Below are positions 1-10,521 of a DNA stretch of 64,000 bases, piece after piece (within the stretch, counting starts at the first letter, position 1; the number at the start of each line of letters is the position of its first letter). A program made the position numbers and the translations under genes. Below the pieces are notes generated by a model. It made no database searches. It worked only from the letters and a program-made list of their open reading frames with translations, and was not told where the DNA came from. The DNA is from Nematopogon swammerdamellus (Eukaryota; Arthropoda; Insecta; Lepidoptera; Adelidae), in the NCBI GenBank assembly GCA_946902875.1, contig OX336343.1:5755754-5819753 (forward strand), read 5' to 3'.

Positions 1-120
1 TTCCAGTGATGTTTTCGAAGCTCTCTCCATGTATGAGCTTAGCGTCGATCTTGACAGCCCTAGATTCTTGAAGAGACTGTGAGCGATTTCGCTGGTAGTC
101 CTCTTGCTCCATCGTAAAAA
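1..120 (-). mobile_element. LINE 3'-end fragment
   Basis: The stretch is nearly identical to 22352-22450 and, in the opposite orientation, to 29756-29910. Read on the minus strand the shared block resembles the C-terminus of a non-LTR reverse transcriptase (a motif ARGLPAKSL in the 29.8-kb copy). It lies in the intron before the first visible zinc-finger exon. Confidence 0.55.
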
Positions 121-193
121 GAGAGGCAGATTATAACGTAAAATCGAATGATAAAATAATAAGATGGCCGTGTGGTATATGTGTCGCCGCCAG

Positions 194-3168
194 CCGGTGT
201 CACACGGGAGAGCGTCCGTTCAGCTGCGCCGAGTGCGGCAAGTCCTTCCCGCTGAAGGGCAACCTGCTGTTCCACGAGCGCTCGCACAACAAGGGCCCGG
301 CCGCCAGCCGGCCCTTCCGCTGCGACCTCTGCCCAAAGGACTTCATCTGTAAAGGTAAACACCACATTTTTAATGTCTTTTGAAATATTTTATTCTTTTT
401 ATAATAGTTCAAATGTTTGTGCAGTCTTTTTAATTATTTGTGTAATATTTCAAATGTTTGTGCTGTTTTTTGAAATATTTGTGTAATATTTCAAATGTTT
501 GTGCTGTTTTTTTTAATATTTGCGTAATATTTCAAAAGTTTGTGCAGTCTTTTTAATTATTTGTGTAATATTTCAAATGTTTGTGCTGTTTTTTGAAATA
601 TTTGTGTAATATTTCAAATGTTTGTGCTGTTTTTTGAAATATTTGCGTAATATTTCAAAAATTTGTGCAGTTTTTGAGTATTATTTGTGCAATATTTCAA
701 ATGTGTGTGCTGTCTTTTGAAATGTTTGTGTAATATTTCAAATGTATCCAGTTTTTGAATATTATTTGTGCCATATTTCAAATGTTTCTGCTGTCTTTTG
801 AAATATTTGCGTAATATTTCAAATGTTTGTGCTGTCTTTTGAAATATTTGCTTAATATTTCAAATGTTTGTGCTGTCTTTTGAAATATTTGTGTAATATT
901 TCATAATGTTTGTGCAGTCTTTTTAAATATTTGTTCAATATTTCAAATTTTTGTACATTCTTTCAACTACTGCTTCTAGTTTTACAATGTTCATAAATTC
1001 TTTTAAGTATATTTAAATGTTAACGCACGGTGACAGGACACCTGGTGTCTCACCGCCGTGCGCACATGGACGGCGGCGAGTCTGTCGCGGAGGTGGTGGC
1101 GGCGGCGGGCGCGGGCGCCGGCGCGGTGGAGGCGCCGGGCGCGGCCGAGGCGGCGCCTCCGCCCGGCCCCGAGGGCCACGTCGTCTCCGCCATGTGCGCG
1201 CTCTGCGTCAAGAGCTTCCCCGACGAGGCGGCGCTGCAGCGTCACGTGCGGAAACACCACGACAGGTAGCTAACATTATATTGATTTACTCTTTCTTTAC
1301 GCAAGACCTGTCAGCCTTGGTAGCTCAGTGGTGCGGTCGGTCGACTGTTGTTAATGCAACGCTGAGTGCGCTCGTACTTGGATGCTAGAACGATAAAAAA
1401 GGTATGGACTCCGAACCCTATCCTCGCCAGCGTAACACGATATAAGCAAAAGCATGCTTGTTTTGTATGGACGGTCGCGCGCTGGCCCGTCAGTCTGTCA
1501 TCGGCCGCGTTCGCAAAAACCTGTTTAAAGTGCCCGCATGCTCTGTGTTTACGTGTAAAAACACTACAGCCAAGTTTAGTGTGCACAATAGTGGAATATC
1601 TTATCATCGGTAAGTACACTCCGCTCCCCGCAACTCGGCGACGCTAGTTCTCATACAAGCATTTTCCAGTCAGGCGTCCATACCTTTTTTATCGTTCTAG
1701 CTTGGATGAGTGACCGCTCGACCGCTGGAGGCTGACCTTGGTTCGGATTCCACGTAAAACTGTAGGTCCCTTCCCTTCTTACCTTACTAGGTGGTAGGGT
1801 TTATCCCGCCCGGATTGGTACCACCGCACTGAATGAAACGTCGGTCGAAACAGCTATGTAAATAGTTCGTGTTTTCCGTACAGTTCAGTGTAGCCGACAT
1901 GAAATGAAGGGAAGTATTGACATGGCACCTAATTCACCCGGTGTTATGGACTGACATCACGGATGTTGTAGGTGATGCAGCCAACCGTGTCAGTTTCCAT
2001 AAAAAAAACCTAACAAAGGCTCAAATCATAAGGAAGATCCACTTTGAAGGTGGAATTTAGACAAATAACCAACCCTAACACATCACCAAAACTATCACAC
2101 TATGGAAAACAGGCACAGCCAATAACACCACTTCTGACTGATAAGTCTATATCTAAACGTTCGCTATGTCCATTTGTCACAATCACCTGCCCCAGACCTG
2201 TCACAATCTTAGTTTACTCAGTGGCAATAGTGTTTATTGCTACTACCTAACCTGCAGCTTTCTTTACCATTGGTTGGAATTTTGAATTATACATTCAATA
2301 TTATTTTAAATAGTTTGTTTTCTTGCAGACCGGCGGCAGAGCGGCCGAATGAAGGAGCGCCCAACGCACAGACCAGCGCTGGCGTCATGCAGATGACCGG
2401 GCAGGTTAGTGCTCACATTCAACTCATTCATGTGCATTAATTACATCAAACTTATTTCTATGCATTAAACTCATTCTGTGTATTAGATCAAATTAATTCA
2501 TGTTTATTAAACTAATAAAATTGATGTGCATTACTCCAAATTCATTCATGAACAAAATTAATTAAACAACTAAATCCGTTATTTTTATTTTGTAACCTAC
2601 TTCAGGTCGATTATATTACTTGCTAGACTCGATTATATTGCTGTTCCAGAGCCAACTGTCATTGTCTCCCTCTACGGAGACAAGCCATGCTGCATCGTCA
2701 TAGCCCCAGTGCGACGTTGCTATCGCTTACCGATGACAGGAGCGAGAGAGAAACATGAAATCGCTCACCCTTCATCGCGCGACCGTCGCAATCTTCGTGT
2801 TTCTCTCTCACTCCTGTCACAGGGAGGCAAGCGAGAGCGAGTAAGCGATAGCAACGTCGCACTGGGGCTATGACGATGCAGCATTGCTTGTCTCCGTAGA
2901 GGGAGACAATGACAGTTGGCTCTGGCTGTTCTCATCGGATCTTGGGATCACGCTAATGCTTTTTTTTATTTTTTCCTACACAGTATGTAAAAATTAATTT
3001 CGATGTGATTGGTAAGATGAATGTTGGTGTGCCCAGGTGCGCGGCGTGAGCGTGAGCGGTGGTGTGGTGGGGGGCGCGGGCGGCACGTTCGTGCACCCCG
3101 CCCCGCCGGCGCCGCACCCCACCCACCCGGCCTCCCTGCAGCACCACCCAGTGACCGTCAACTACTAG
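194..3168 (+). CDS. C2H2 zinc-finger protein, 3' exons (partial)
   Basis: Four in-frame exons can be joined: 194-354, 1037-1265, 2329-2404 and 3037-3168, with AG/GT borders and phases 1, 2 and 0. Exon one carries the linker HTGERPF, a full finger (C-x2-C-x12-H-x3-H) and the start of a second whose cysteines (CDLC) sit before the intron and whose histidines (HLVSHRRAH) sit after it. Exon two continues through an Ala/Gly/Pro-rich spacer into a third finger (CALCVKSF ... HVRKHH). The last two exons encode a low-complexity tail ending HHPVTVNY and a TAG at 3166-3168. Proteins of this family are nuclear DNA-binding regulators. The 5' part lies left of the window, so fingers upstream and the orthologue are unknown. 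The splice joining a finger across the phase-1 intron makes the model convincing. I do not recognise the specific gene. Confidence 0.82.
365..960. repeat. AT-rich tandem repeat, about 42-bp unit, in zinc-finger gene intron
   Basis: About a dozen degenerate copies of a unit built from TGAAATATTTGTGTAATATT followed by TCAAATGTTTGTGCTGTTTT run through most of the intron 355-1036. Units differ by single substitutions and small indels. No coding content. Confidence 0.85.
1314..2008 (+). mobile_element. SINE with tRNA/5S-like head and tail B, interrupted by a MITE
   Basis: The head begins GCCTTGGTAGCTCAGTGGTG (A-box-like), contains 5S-rRNA-like sequence split by the MITE at 1385-1700, and has a B-box-like GGTTCGGATTCC. 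It is followed by the shared core (GTAAAACTGTAGGTCCCTTC, then CTTACTAGGTGGTAGG) and tail B, ending CAGTTTCCATAAAAAAAA. It lies in the intron between zinc-finger exons 2 and 3. Confidence 0.85.
1385..1700 (+). mobile_element. P/hAT-type MITE carrying a THAP-like exon remnant
   Basis: A 316-bp element with perfect 25-bp terminal inverted repeats (start CTAGAACGATAAAAAAGG) flanked by 8-bp direct repeats CTTGGATG at 1377-1384 and 1701-1708. It is inserted in the 5S-like part of a SINE head. Inside, 1530-1609 translates as a THAP-like N-terminus (CSVFTCKN ... SGISYHR) followed by a consensus donor CG|GTAAGT, with GTG where a start ATG is expected. P elements and some hAT elements make 8-bp duplications, and P-type transposases start with a THAP domain, so this is probably an internally deleted derivative of such an element. 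Confidence 0.85.
2646..2925. mobile_element. Foldback MITE with about 86-bp inverted arms
   Basis: The arms 2646-2731 and 2840-2925 are near-perfect reverse complements, beginning CCAGAGCCAACTGTCATTG. The element is flanked by CTGTT at 2641-2645 and 2926-2930, a likely 5-bp target duplication. It sits in the last intron of the zinc-finger gene and has no coding capacity. Confidence 0.85.
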
Positions 3169-4930
3169 CCCTAGTGGCACCTGCGCCACTACCACCACCA
3201 CCACCAATACCCACTCTACCCCCACCACGTCAAGTGGCCGCCCATGTGGTAGCCGCGGCCGCCGTACCTATCGTGACTCCCAACACTAACGAACAACTCT
3301 TAGAGAGTCAAAGGCTGCCCTTGCAGTTTCTTAACTGCATTGCTTGGGAATGCGTTCATATATGGACGGACGCTAAACATGAGTGCTATTGATGTAAAGC
3401 GGAACCGACATCTTTGGTCACAAGCCCGCAATGCACTTTTTTGACCCATCTTCGTGGTAACGGGCCCAGTAGAGACATATTTGGTGTGCTGAGGTGAAAA
3501 CTGGGAGAACGCCACATCTTGAGGAAGTATTGAATTTTTTTACAATTTGATATTTTCTAAACTGCGAAAGAGTTCGAGTCGCCTGGAATGCGACACGAAG
3601 TAACTCATACGCCGGGGGCCCCGAGGACGGAGGCGACGAGCGGCGGGACACGGGTGGGAGTGGCTACTCGGGAGGTAAACGAATCTAAAGTGGTGTAGCA
3701 TCAGAAACTATGCCCGGAGGGCGCGTGGATTCGCGAGCGGCAGTCCTATGTGAAATAATGTAAAAATTATACATTTGTGTAGTTCTTGTATTGTAGCGAA
3801 ATTGAAATTGGAACCTCTTAGTCGGTTTTGATACTGCAACGGCATTTTGTACTGACTATCCAATTTCATAGAGCAGCTTTTGGCAGCGTCGAAATATAAT
3901 AGATTTAAATCAGTTGTTTATTTTGTCTCAAGATTGCCGCCAAAAGTACCAATATTTATATACATACGGTAATAAATGGACCAGGAATGCAGAATTTGAA
4001 GCGAGTATGTTCAACATGCTATCTCATTCCAAGACAAGCGTGTGTTTAAATACTGCATTATTATTTTATCTAAAATTTAAGTTAATACCGCTTTCGTAAG
4101 AAACATGTACATACAACCTTATTACTGAATAATTATTTATAATTTTAAGTTTTAAATGACACTCAAATTTATGAAATCACGAAGTAAAGCAAACAATAAA
4201 TGCACCAAAGTCTATGTTACGATCGGTTAGTTGCATTTTGTAGTAAATATTGCATTACTATTAAAAAATCAACATGGAATACGTATGTGTATTTCATAGA
4301 ACAATTGTCTGTGGTGTGGTTTCTTCATCGTGTATTTGGTTTTTGAAAGTTAATTTTTTACAGAATAAGTATGCACTGTTTTGCGTCATTGTATTAAAGC
4401 AGGTACGGATATGTAAGTACTGGTAGGAGTTGTGGTTTGTCACCTTGTCTGTTGCCATTTCAAGTGTGATAATGTTTTATATTGAATGATGACTTGTATA
4501 GAATATGTGAGTCTTTTATCTAATAGTTCTAGCTTAGTTGTGAACCTTCCTCCACCACTGAACCGACCACTGCTCCAATGCAATCCCACGTCTAGCTCTG
4601 GCGACAATGTTGTATGAAACTGTACATAAGAATGTGTGTATCCTCTGTAGTGCTCTAGGGTAATCGGTTTCTATCCTAATGTGATCAGTTTGTTCGGTGC
4701 ATTGGTTCTGTTGAATTGTTTAAGAAATTCACAATTGTAAATTGTGACGTGCGTTTAGAGAAATGGTGTTATACTCGTAAGGTGTGAGAAATAATTGAAA
4801 TAAAGTATATCAAGACCGTGCATACGGAGACTTATACTTATCTATACATAATAAGATTTAGCTAAATAGGTACGTACTAAATTATGTTCGCTAATTTGAT
4901 ATGAATGAGATTAAAAAAATTAACAATAAA
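3169..4930 (+). other. Likely 3' UTR and downstream flank of the zinc-finger gene
   Basis: There is no supported ORF. AATAAA hexamers occur at 4195-4200, 4799-4804 and 4925-4930, any of which could end the zinc-finger transcript. Which one is used cannot be decided from sequence. Confidence 0.5.
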
Positions 4931-5056
4931 ATTGTTTTTATTTATTAGCCCTACTACCCTTAGCTATTACCTATCACTGTTGTCGAGTACCTCATTTTGA
5001 GAGTCTTCATAGTGTACTCTAAAAGTCAGCAACTGGACCTTGGATTCCACAATAGG

Positions 5057-5362
5057 GGTCAATTCACACCGAAATGGGTGGGCCTAGCCTGGCAAGTAAC
5101 GACTCCAAGCGAAGGCGAGGGGCTGTATGCGGAACCTCTAGCCTATCTGAATTGGTAAAGTTTTCAGGAACTGCGGGCGATGCTACACAGTCTGCGGAGG
5201 GAGTGCAGACGAAGCAAGGTGGCTGCCCTCGTCGCTGCGCGAGCAGTCGTGTGTAGTCGCCAGATCGCAAAATCACGCGATAGCCCCTCAAGCTATACTT
5301 TAATTTTAATAAAAGTTTTGAAACAGCTCGCCGCTTCGCTACCATCTCCGTGTGAATTGAGC
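5057..5362. mobile_element. Putative MITE, imperfect terminal inverted repeats
   Basis: The left end reads TCAATTCACACCGAAATGG and the right end, on the minus strand, TCAATTCACACGGAGATGG. A clear target duplication is not visible. The ends resemble those of the element at 5995-6281, so the two may belong to related families. Confidence 0.6.
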
Positions 5363-5737
5363 TTTACGCTTACTGTCCGCGCGTACGTTCGTGGCCTCCG
5401 ACAGGAATGCGAGAATGGAATGTGTATGTTGTGAATCAAATTCTGAAAGTATTGACATTTACGGAACCTCCTTTTTATTTATGACATTAAATTATATATC
5501 TATTAAGGTTTTATTCCGTGGAGTGGTTATATATATGATAATGAATATTATCATTATTACTTAAGAGCGTTCCGTGCAAAATGACAGGCGACGGTGCTGC
5601 CACTCAAGTAAATAATATATATGTCTTAAACAAAGCCATAACTGGAAAAAACAACACATGAAACTGTAGTTGATTTTGATTATGATATTGTAAGATACTG
5701 GAAACAGTTTTGTATTGCTCAGTTTATGCACAATCAT

Positions 5738-5767
5738 AACGGATTACGGTGGCCACCGTAATCCGTT
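5738..5767. repeat. Perfect 30-bp palindrome
   Basis: AACGGATTACGGTGG is followed directly by its exact reverse complement. It abuts a reverse-oriented repeat fragment starting near 5768. Confidence 0.9.
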
Positions 5768-5972
5768 CGGACAAGATAACTATCAAGCAGCAAGTAAGGG
5801 CACAAAGACCCACCTGCTGCACGGCTCGGTGGAAGGACCGCTCCAAGGTGAGAGGTGGCAAGCCTGTCGCCCTTTTACACGGCATCTCGTCCTTATCCCT
5901 TAGTCGCCTTTTACGACATGCACAGGGAGAGACGCAGTGGGGCTATTCTTTTTAAATACCGGCCTCACACAG
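5768..5972 (-). mobile_element. SINE-associated head fragment (type-3 head, minus strand)
   Basis: On the minus strand this reads GGCCGGTATTTAAAAAGAAT, then GCCCCACTGC and the block TCGTAAAAGGCGACTAAGGG, continuing into the same body as 40637-40800 and 47553-47740. This head also forms the 5' end of the SINEs at 27938, 41389 and 46661. Confidence 0.7.
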
Positions 5973-5994
5973 TACTTATAGTACAGTACCTTTA

Positions 5995-6281
5995 GGCTCA
6001 ATCCACACTTGGACGGCAGCGGCCGGCGCGGCAGGCTCGCGTCGCCGCGCGTGGCCGCCCGCGTGCCTATGCTAGAGTCGAGTAGGTGAGTAGAGCGGGG
6101 AGCGCGCGGCCGCCCGGCGCCACGGGCGAGGCCGCTGGCGGCTGCGCGAGGACGCGCGGCCACTCGATCTTTTCGAACTTTTCAAGCGATATTGGTCTTT
6201 TTAAGTATGTAGATAAAGTTTAATATTATTTCACACCGAAAGTACGCGCCGCGCCGCTGCCGTCCCAGTGTGGATTGAGCC
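5995..6281. mobile_element. PIF/Harbinger-type MITE
   Basis: Terminal inverted repeats start GGCTCAATCCACACT and continue into a GC-rich GGACGGCAGCGGC stretch. The element is flanked by TTA at 5992-5994 and 6282-6284. A 3-bp TWA duplication is typical of PIF/Harbinger elements. Its GC-rich interior contrasts with the AT-rich flank. Confidence 0.8.
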
Positions 6282-6694
6282 TTAGAATATACATACTAAT
6301 AGCTCTGAGATGGCTAAATTAACATATTGTACTTGAACCTTTCATATCTTGGCATAGCAAAAACCATGTTGGTAGGTTATAGGTAATGGTTTGCAATGTG
6401 CATTATTTTGTAAGGTGGATGTCACTCCAGACTATCGCTACATTCATCAAGTTTCTGAAAATTCTTCCGCACCCATAAACGTGAGACCACACTGCGCGGC
6501 ACAAAATTGTCCATACGAATTGCTTGCTGCGCCGTGCATTACTGCTGCCACATAGTGCGGTTTACTTCATACAAATATTTGATGCGCCGTGATGCTCCAC
6601 TCTGCAAGGCCCGCTCCGCTGCAAGGTGCGGTCTCGCCTTTGTTGCTGAACAATGTTTACGAGCTTGTCCACATTGTTTCCATCAATTCTGCAC
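6282..6694. other. Intergenic stretch, nothing recognised
   Basis: I see no conserved ORF, repeat end or RNA gene in this stretch. Confidence 0.4.
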
Positions 6695-7050
6695 GCGGCG
6701 GCTAGCTGAGTGTTCTGGGTGTCGGCTTCTCTAGCAAGAGGTCCGAGGTTCGAATCCTGCCGGCGTGTACCAATGAGTTTTTTTTTACGGAAAAATTTAC
6801 GTGCATACCTACACCTGCTGTTTCACCATTCGGAACCAGTGTAAAACTGTAGTCCTTTCCCTTCCTTGCCCGTTACTAAGTGGTAGGCTCAAATTGTAGC
6901 CAACTGGGTTGGTAGCACCGTCCTGCCTGTAAGGTGGTCGCATAGCAGCCTCGGCCGTGTTCTCCAGCATAGCCAGCAATACAAAGGGAAGTCTCCGGTA
7001 TGGCACCCACCTTCTCGGAGGTGATATTGGTTGGTCGGAACACTATGCTC
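6695..7050 (+). mobile_element. SINE with tRNA-Leu-like head and tail A, degraded
   Basis: The head GGCTAGCTGAGTGTTCTGGG and B-box GGTTCGAATCC precede the shared core and the first part of tail A (GGAGGTGATATTGGTTGGTC). The A-rich end is missing. Compare the fuller copy at 39121-39528. Confidence 0.8.
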
Positions 7051-7185
7051 AACTGGTTTCTTGCAACTTTGATGCTCTATTAGTTGAAACTTCAATAACC
7101 AATGCTGGACAATGAAATACACAATTATTACAACTATTAAAATATGAAAATATATTCTTAATATTAGTTTTAACAAAATAAATAA

Positions 7186-7191
7186 TTTATT
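7186..7191 (-). promoter_or_regulatory. CHMP6 poly(A) signal candidate
   Basis: AATAAA on the minus strand begins three bases after the CHMP6 stop codon. If used, the 3' UTR is extremely short. Confidence 0.5.
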
Positions 7192-7193
7192 GA

Positions 7194-9628
7194 CTAGGCT
7201 TCAAGTGCAATTTTCTTGGTTTTTTCTTTCTGTCTCCTGGGCTTCTTCTTCTCCGCGCTGACTTCTTCATCGGAGATCTCCTCGGGCAAGTCCGGCAGCG
7301 CTGTCGGCACGTCGGGAAGGGCCTTCCCGACGTTGATGATCTCCTCGAGTTCCGCTTCCACGGCCTCCTCGTCCTCTTGCGTGAGTGCTCCCGAGAGCAG
7401 CTCGTCGATCTCTCTCTGCTTGTCGACGCCTTCCTTGGTCTCGTCCATTATTCGTTCGATCTCGTCTATGTTCAGCACTTCGTGGACCTTCTTCAATGCT
7501 GCGTTACCCGTTTTCAGGCCGTTCAGTACCTGGAAAATATGAGTTTTGACAATACTGACATGTAGTTTTTCAAGCTCGACTGACTAACTTCAACGAGCAC
7601 AACAGGGCTATCCTTCTGGAAAAAAAAAAATTATAGAGGCAGAATCAGGCTATAAAATGTACTGCACGAAAGTGTTTGCTACCAATGTGGCCCTGTTACA
7701 AGTGTTAAGCTCTCGCGTGAGTACTTGTATTTAGTACTAAACAACTAAATTACTAAACGCATAGTGCTGTTTACATGTATAAATGCATGTAAACGAAAGA
7801 GTTTAGTAAATACTCGCCGCTCCACTGCTACTAAACACTAAGCAGGTCCACGGGCCGAGTGAGTAGTATGAGTGGTGGTGGAACCCACTCGCGTTTAGTA
7901 AATAGAACGGCTTCCTATTCACTCTACTCGCAAATTTACTTGCTTTAGTACTAAATCGACTGTTTACACACGCGAGTGCTAAACACGTGTAAATGGGCCA
8001 TTATTCCGTGCGTCGTCATATAGCTGGTATGTATTTGATGTGTTTGTGATTTGTGAATTATTTTGTACTAGCTGACTGAGCCTGAGACTCTCAAGGTCGA
8101 CTAACTTCAATTAGCAAAACAGGGTTATCTTTCTGGAAAAAAAATTATAGAGGCAGGGTCAGGGTACTTTTAAAATTTATCACACGAAAGTGTTTGTTAT
8201 CAATGTTTTTCCATGCGTCGTCATATAGCTGGAATGTATTTTTTTTTGTTTTTTTTTTTATTGAAACTGACACGGTTGGCTACATCACCTACAACGTCCG
8301 TGATGTCAGCCCATAACACCGGGTGAACTAGGTGCCATGTCAGTGCTTCCACCTTTGATCGTGCCGGCCACACTGAACTGGTCGGAAAACACAACGCCGT
8401 TTCGACCGACGTTTCATTCAGTGCGGTGGTACCAACCCGGGCGGGTTAAACCCTACCACCAAGTAAGATTATTTGATGTGTTTGTGAATTATTTTGTACT
8501 AGCTGACTGAGCCCGAGGCTCCGCTCGCCTGGTTTTCTTGTTTGACAATGCCAGTTTGGTCTGAGACTGGGAGACTGCGTTCACTTCCGTCCTACTGCTC
8601 GGCTCATATGAATAATGGCGTAAGCCCTATACTTTTGTGAAAGCTCTGTTTGAAACGGTCCAGCAGCTTTTACGTGATACGTGCACAAACAATAATTTGA
8701 TTATGCCTGTCGTGTAAGGAGTTCATAGGCACTGCCAAACATGTGCTATGTGGATGCCAAATACTACTTGAGAGAGGCCAATATTCCTACCGTCGTGATA
8801 AAGTCCTCCAAATCATCAGAGAGGCCATCAGCCTCTCCATCGCATGGACAGACAAACCGGACAAAAAAACGGGACATAGAAAAAAGTACTCAAAAAGATT
8901 GCAGAATAAAGTTATCAGGTGTACACAAAGATTTAAATCGATAGATAGTGCAAAGCGCACAAGAGTGCGTCACCGATTAGACATAACGGTGTGTGACTTT
9001 ATGTACAGTAGTCATCAAGAATCGCATCAAAAGCTGCCTCATGTTAACAAAACGCTAACGCTCTGCATTCGCGCATCAGCGCGTTCCGTTCCGTGGAACA
9101 AACTCTCAACACGCGTGTGACGCTTCGACCGATGCGAAGTAGTCGCATACGACCCTTTCATTGGTGACACTGTCTGTAGTGCGCCATGTTAGACTATGCC
9201 TATCTATTGATTTAAACCTTTGGGTGTAACCCATTTTCAGATCTACCACCTATTAACACTTTGCATTTTCACACTTTAAATATGCTTACCATGTAAAAAA
9301 TATAACATGCAGAAAATATAATTTTTACCTCAATCTCTATTTGCGCAAACTCTATATCGTGCACAAGCTTTTCCAAATTTTCCAGTTGTGCGTCGGTATT
9401 CTCCAAAAGCTGCTCCTGATACCGTTTCTTCCTCAAAAGCAACTTCGCACGGTCCCTCTTGTTATCCGCTAGCAGCCTCTTCGCCATCTGTCTGTCCTTT
9501 TCTAAGTTTATTTCTATTTTCTTCTGGTACTGCTTTAGCTTATCACGTTGCTGCTTTAGCTGCAGCACGGCTTTATCCTGCTCTGTCACCCGACTTTGCT
9601 TTTTTTGTTTGCCGAATAGTGCTCCCAT
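7194..9628 (-). CDS. CHMP6: CHMP6 / Vps20, ESCRT-III subunit (complete, two exons)
   Basis: Exon 1 is 9628-9329 (100 codons) and exon 2 is 7529-7194, joined in phase 0 by a GT-AG intron; the product is about 211 aa, close to the usual CHMP6 length of around 200. It starts MGALFGKQKK, with the N-terminal glycine that is myristoylated in this family, followed by SRVTEQDKAVLQLKQQRDKL, the basic helix hallmark of CHMP6. The acidic C-terminal part (residues about 140-165, DELLSGALTQEDEEAVEAEL) matches the Vps4-interacting region. CHMP6 links ESCRT-II to ESCRT-III on endosomes during multivesicular body formation. The first exon starts at a good ATG with no upstream in-frame extension visible. The gene is convergent with the zinc-finger gene and divergent from LUC7L3, about 5.1 kb away. 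Confidence 0.96.
7688..8000. mobile_element. MITE with about 34-bp inverted ends (TGGCCC...GGGCCA)
   Basis: The ends TGGCCCTGTTACAAGTGTT and, on the minus strand, TGGCCCATTTACACGTGTTT continue through CTCGCGTG. The duplicated flanking block (copy 2 near 8205) lacks it, which supports a true insertion. Confidence 0.75.
8242..8467 (-). mobile_element. SINE, tail B, 5'-truncated (minus)
   Basis: On the minus strand it runs from CTTACTTGGTGGTAGGGTTT through the TGAATGAAACGTCGGTCG block to CAGTTTCAATAAAAA. The head is absent. Confidence 0.85.
8690..8890 (+). mobile_element. LINE reverse-transcriptase C-terminal fragment
   Basis: The plus-strand translation includes HVLCGCQILLERGQYSYRRD followed by KVLQIIREAI, a zinc-knuckle-like block common near the C-terminus of insect LINE polymerases. 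It is frameshifted and lies in the CHMP6 intron. Confidence 0.5.
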
Positions 9629-10310
9629 TTTACTATGTTTTTATATTATATTCGTCTCATAAACCTGAAATGACAACGAAAAATTGAATTATAGATTACC
9701 TACCAGCGATATGTTACCTACTGATAAATTGCATTACGATTTATAGTCACTCCCCAGTATATTTAATGTGCCCCGGTGCACTATTCGGACGATATAAAGA
9801 ATATACCTAATACTACGTAGAAGACCGATATGCAGAAAGGCAATGCGCAATAAAATAGAACTACAAAAAAGGTACGACCTACCAATTCTTGAAGTCGAAT
9901 AAAATTATAGAATTTCGTCAATATATATATAGCATGTACAACTGATTCAATGTATCCCCAAAATATAAAATTGGGAGCAAAGACGATAAAGGCGAAACAA
10001 TTCCTTGGGCGCACAAAATTCAAAATTTGGCTGTGATTCGACAATGTACAATAAATACCTTGGTGCAAGGGGCAGTGGCTAACTAAACGCCAACAGGCCT
10101 ATAGACACTACGAAGAACATTGAATGGACGTTAGAACCAAGTTAGAACGTAGCGTAGCGTAATGATACTAATGTTTAACCCTTTGTTTACTTCTAAATAA
10201 CTTCTAAATAAATTTACCCTTGTGAACAAACAATTATTTTACAAATTACTTATGAAAGATAATCTATAATCTATGCACATGACCATTGACCAAAGCAGTA
10301 GCACATGACA
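9629..10310. other. CHMP6 5' flank, nothing further recognised
   Basis: This is the upstream side of CHMP6 and should contain its promoter. I cannot point to a specific core element. Confidence 0.35.
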
Positions 10311-10521
10311 TGACATGACATCATTTTTTTTATTTAATTCGTCTCCTCCCGAAACAGGCAAAACTCATTAGAGTATACAGCCATTTCTTTTGTAGCTTTA
10401 ACGTCTGTTGTATAAATTCTCGACCCGCGAGAACCACAAAAACATATTTTTTTAATTACAACGACGACGCGACAAACTTCCGCCGTCCGCCATCTTTTTT
10501 TTTCTTTTTGACATGACATCA
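10311..10521 (-). mobile_element. Retroposed RNA copy with 13-bp target duplication
   Basis: A 185-bp insert (10324-10508) is flanked by TGACATGACATCA at 10311-10323 and 10509-10521. On the minus strand it ends in a poly(A)-like run next to one duplication, as expected for LINE-mediated retroposition. Near its 5' end is AAGATGGCGGACGGCGG, a Kozak-like start encoding only MADGGSLSRRRCN before a stop. The source transcript is not recognised. Confidence 0.7.

Larger units (their letters stand above)
7580..8520. repeat. Tandem duplication in the CHMP6 intron, each copy with its own insertion
   Basis: Copy 1 (7580-7687 plus 8001-8095) and copy 2 (8096-8241 plus 8468-8520) share CTTCTGGAAAAA, TTATAGAGGCAG, CGAAAGTGTTTG, GCGTCGTCATATAGCTGG and TTGTACTAGCTGACTGAGCC. 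Copy 1 is split by the MITE at 7688-8000 and copy 2 by the SINE at 8242-8467, so each copy gives the empty site for the other insertion. Confidence 0.8.

Noticed and set aside
1003..1388. ORFs of 71-123 aa in other frames around zinc-finger exon 2
   Set aside because: Only the frame giving FICK|GHLVSHRRAH and CALCVKSF preserves zinc-finger ligands across the splice; the others are GC-rich shadows.
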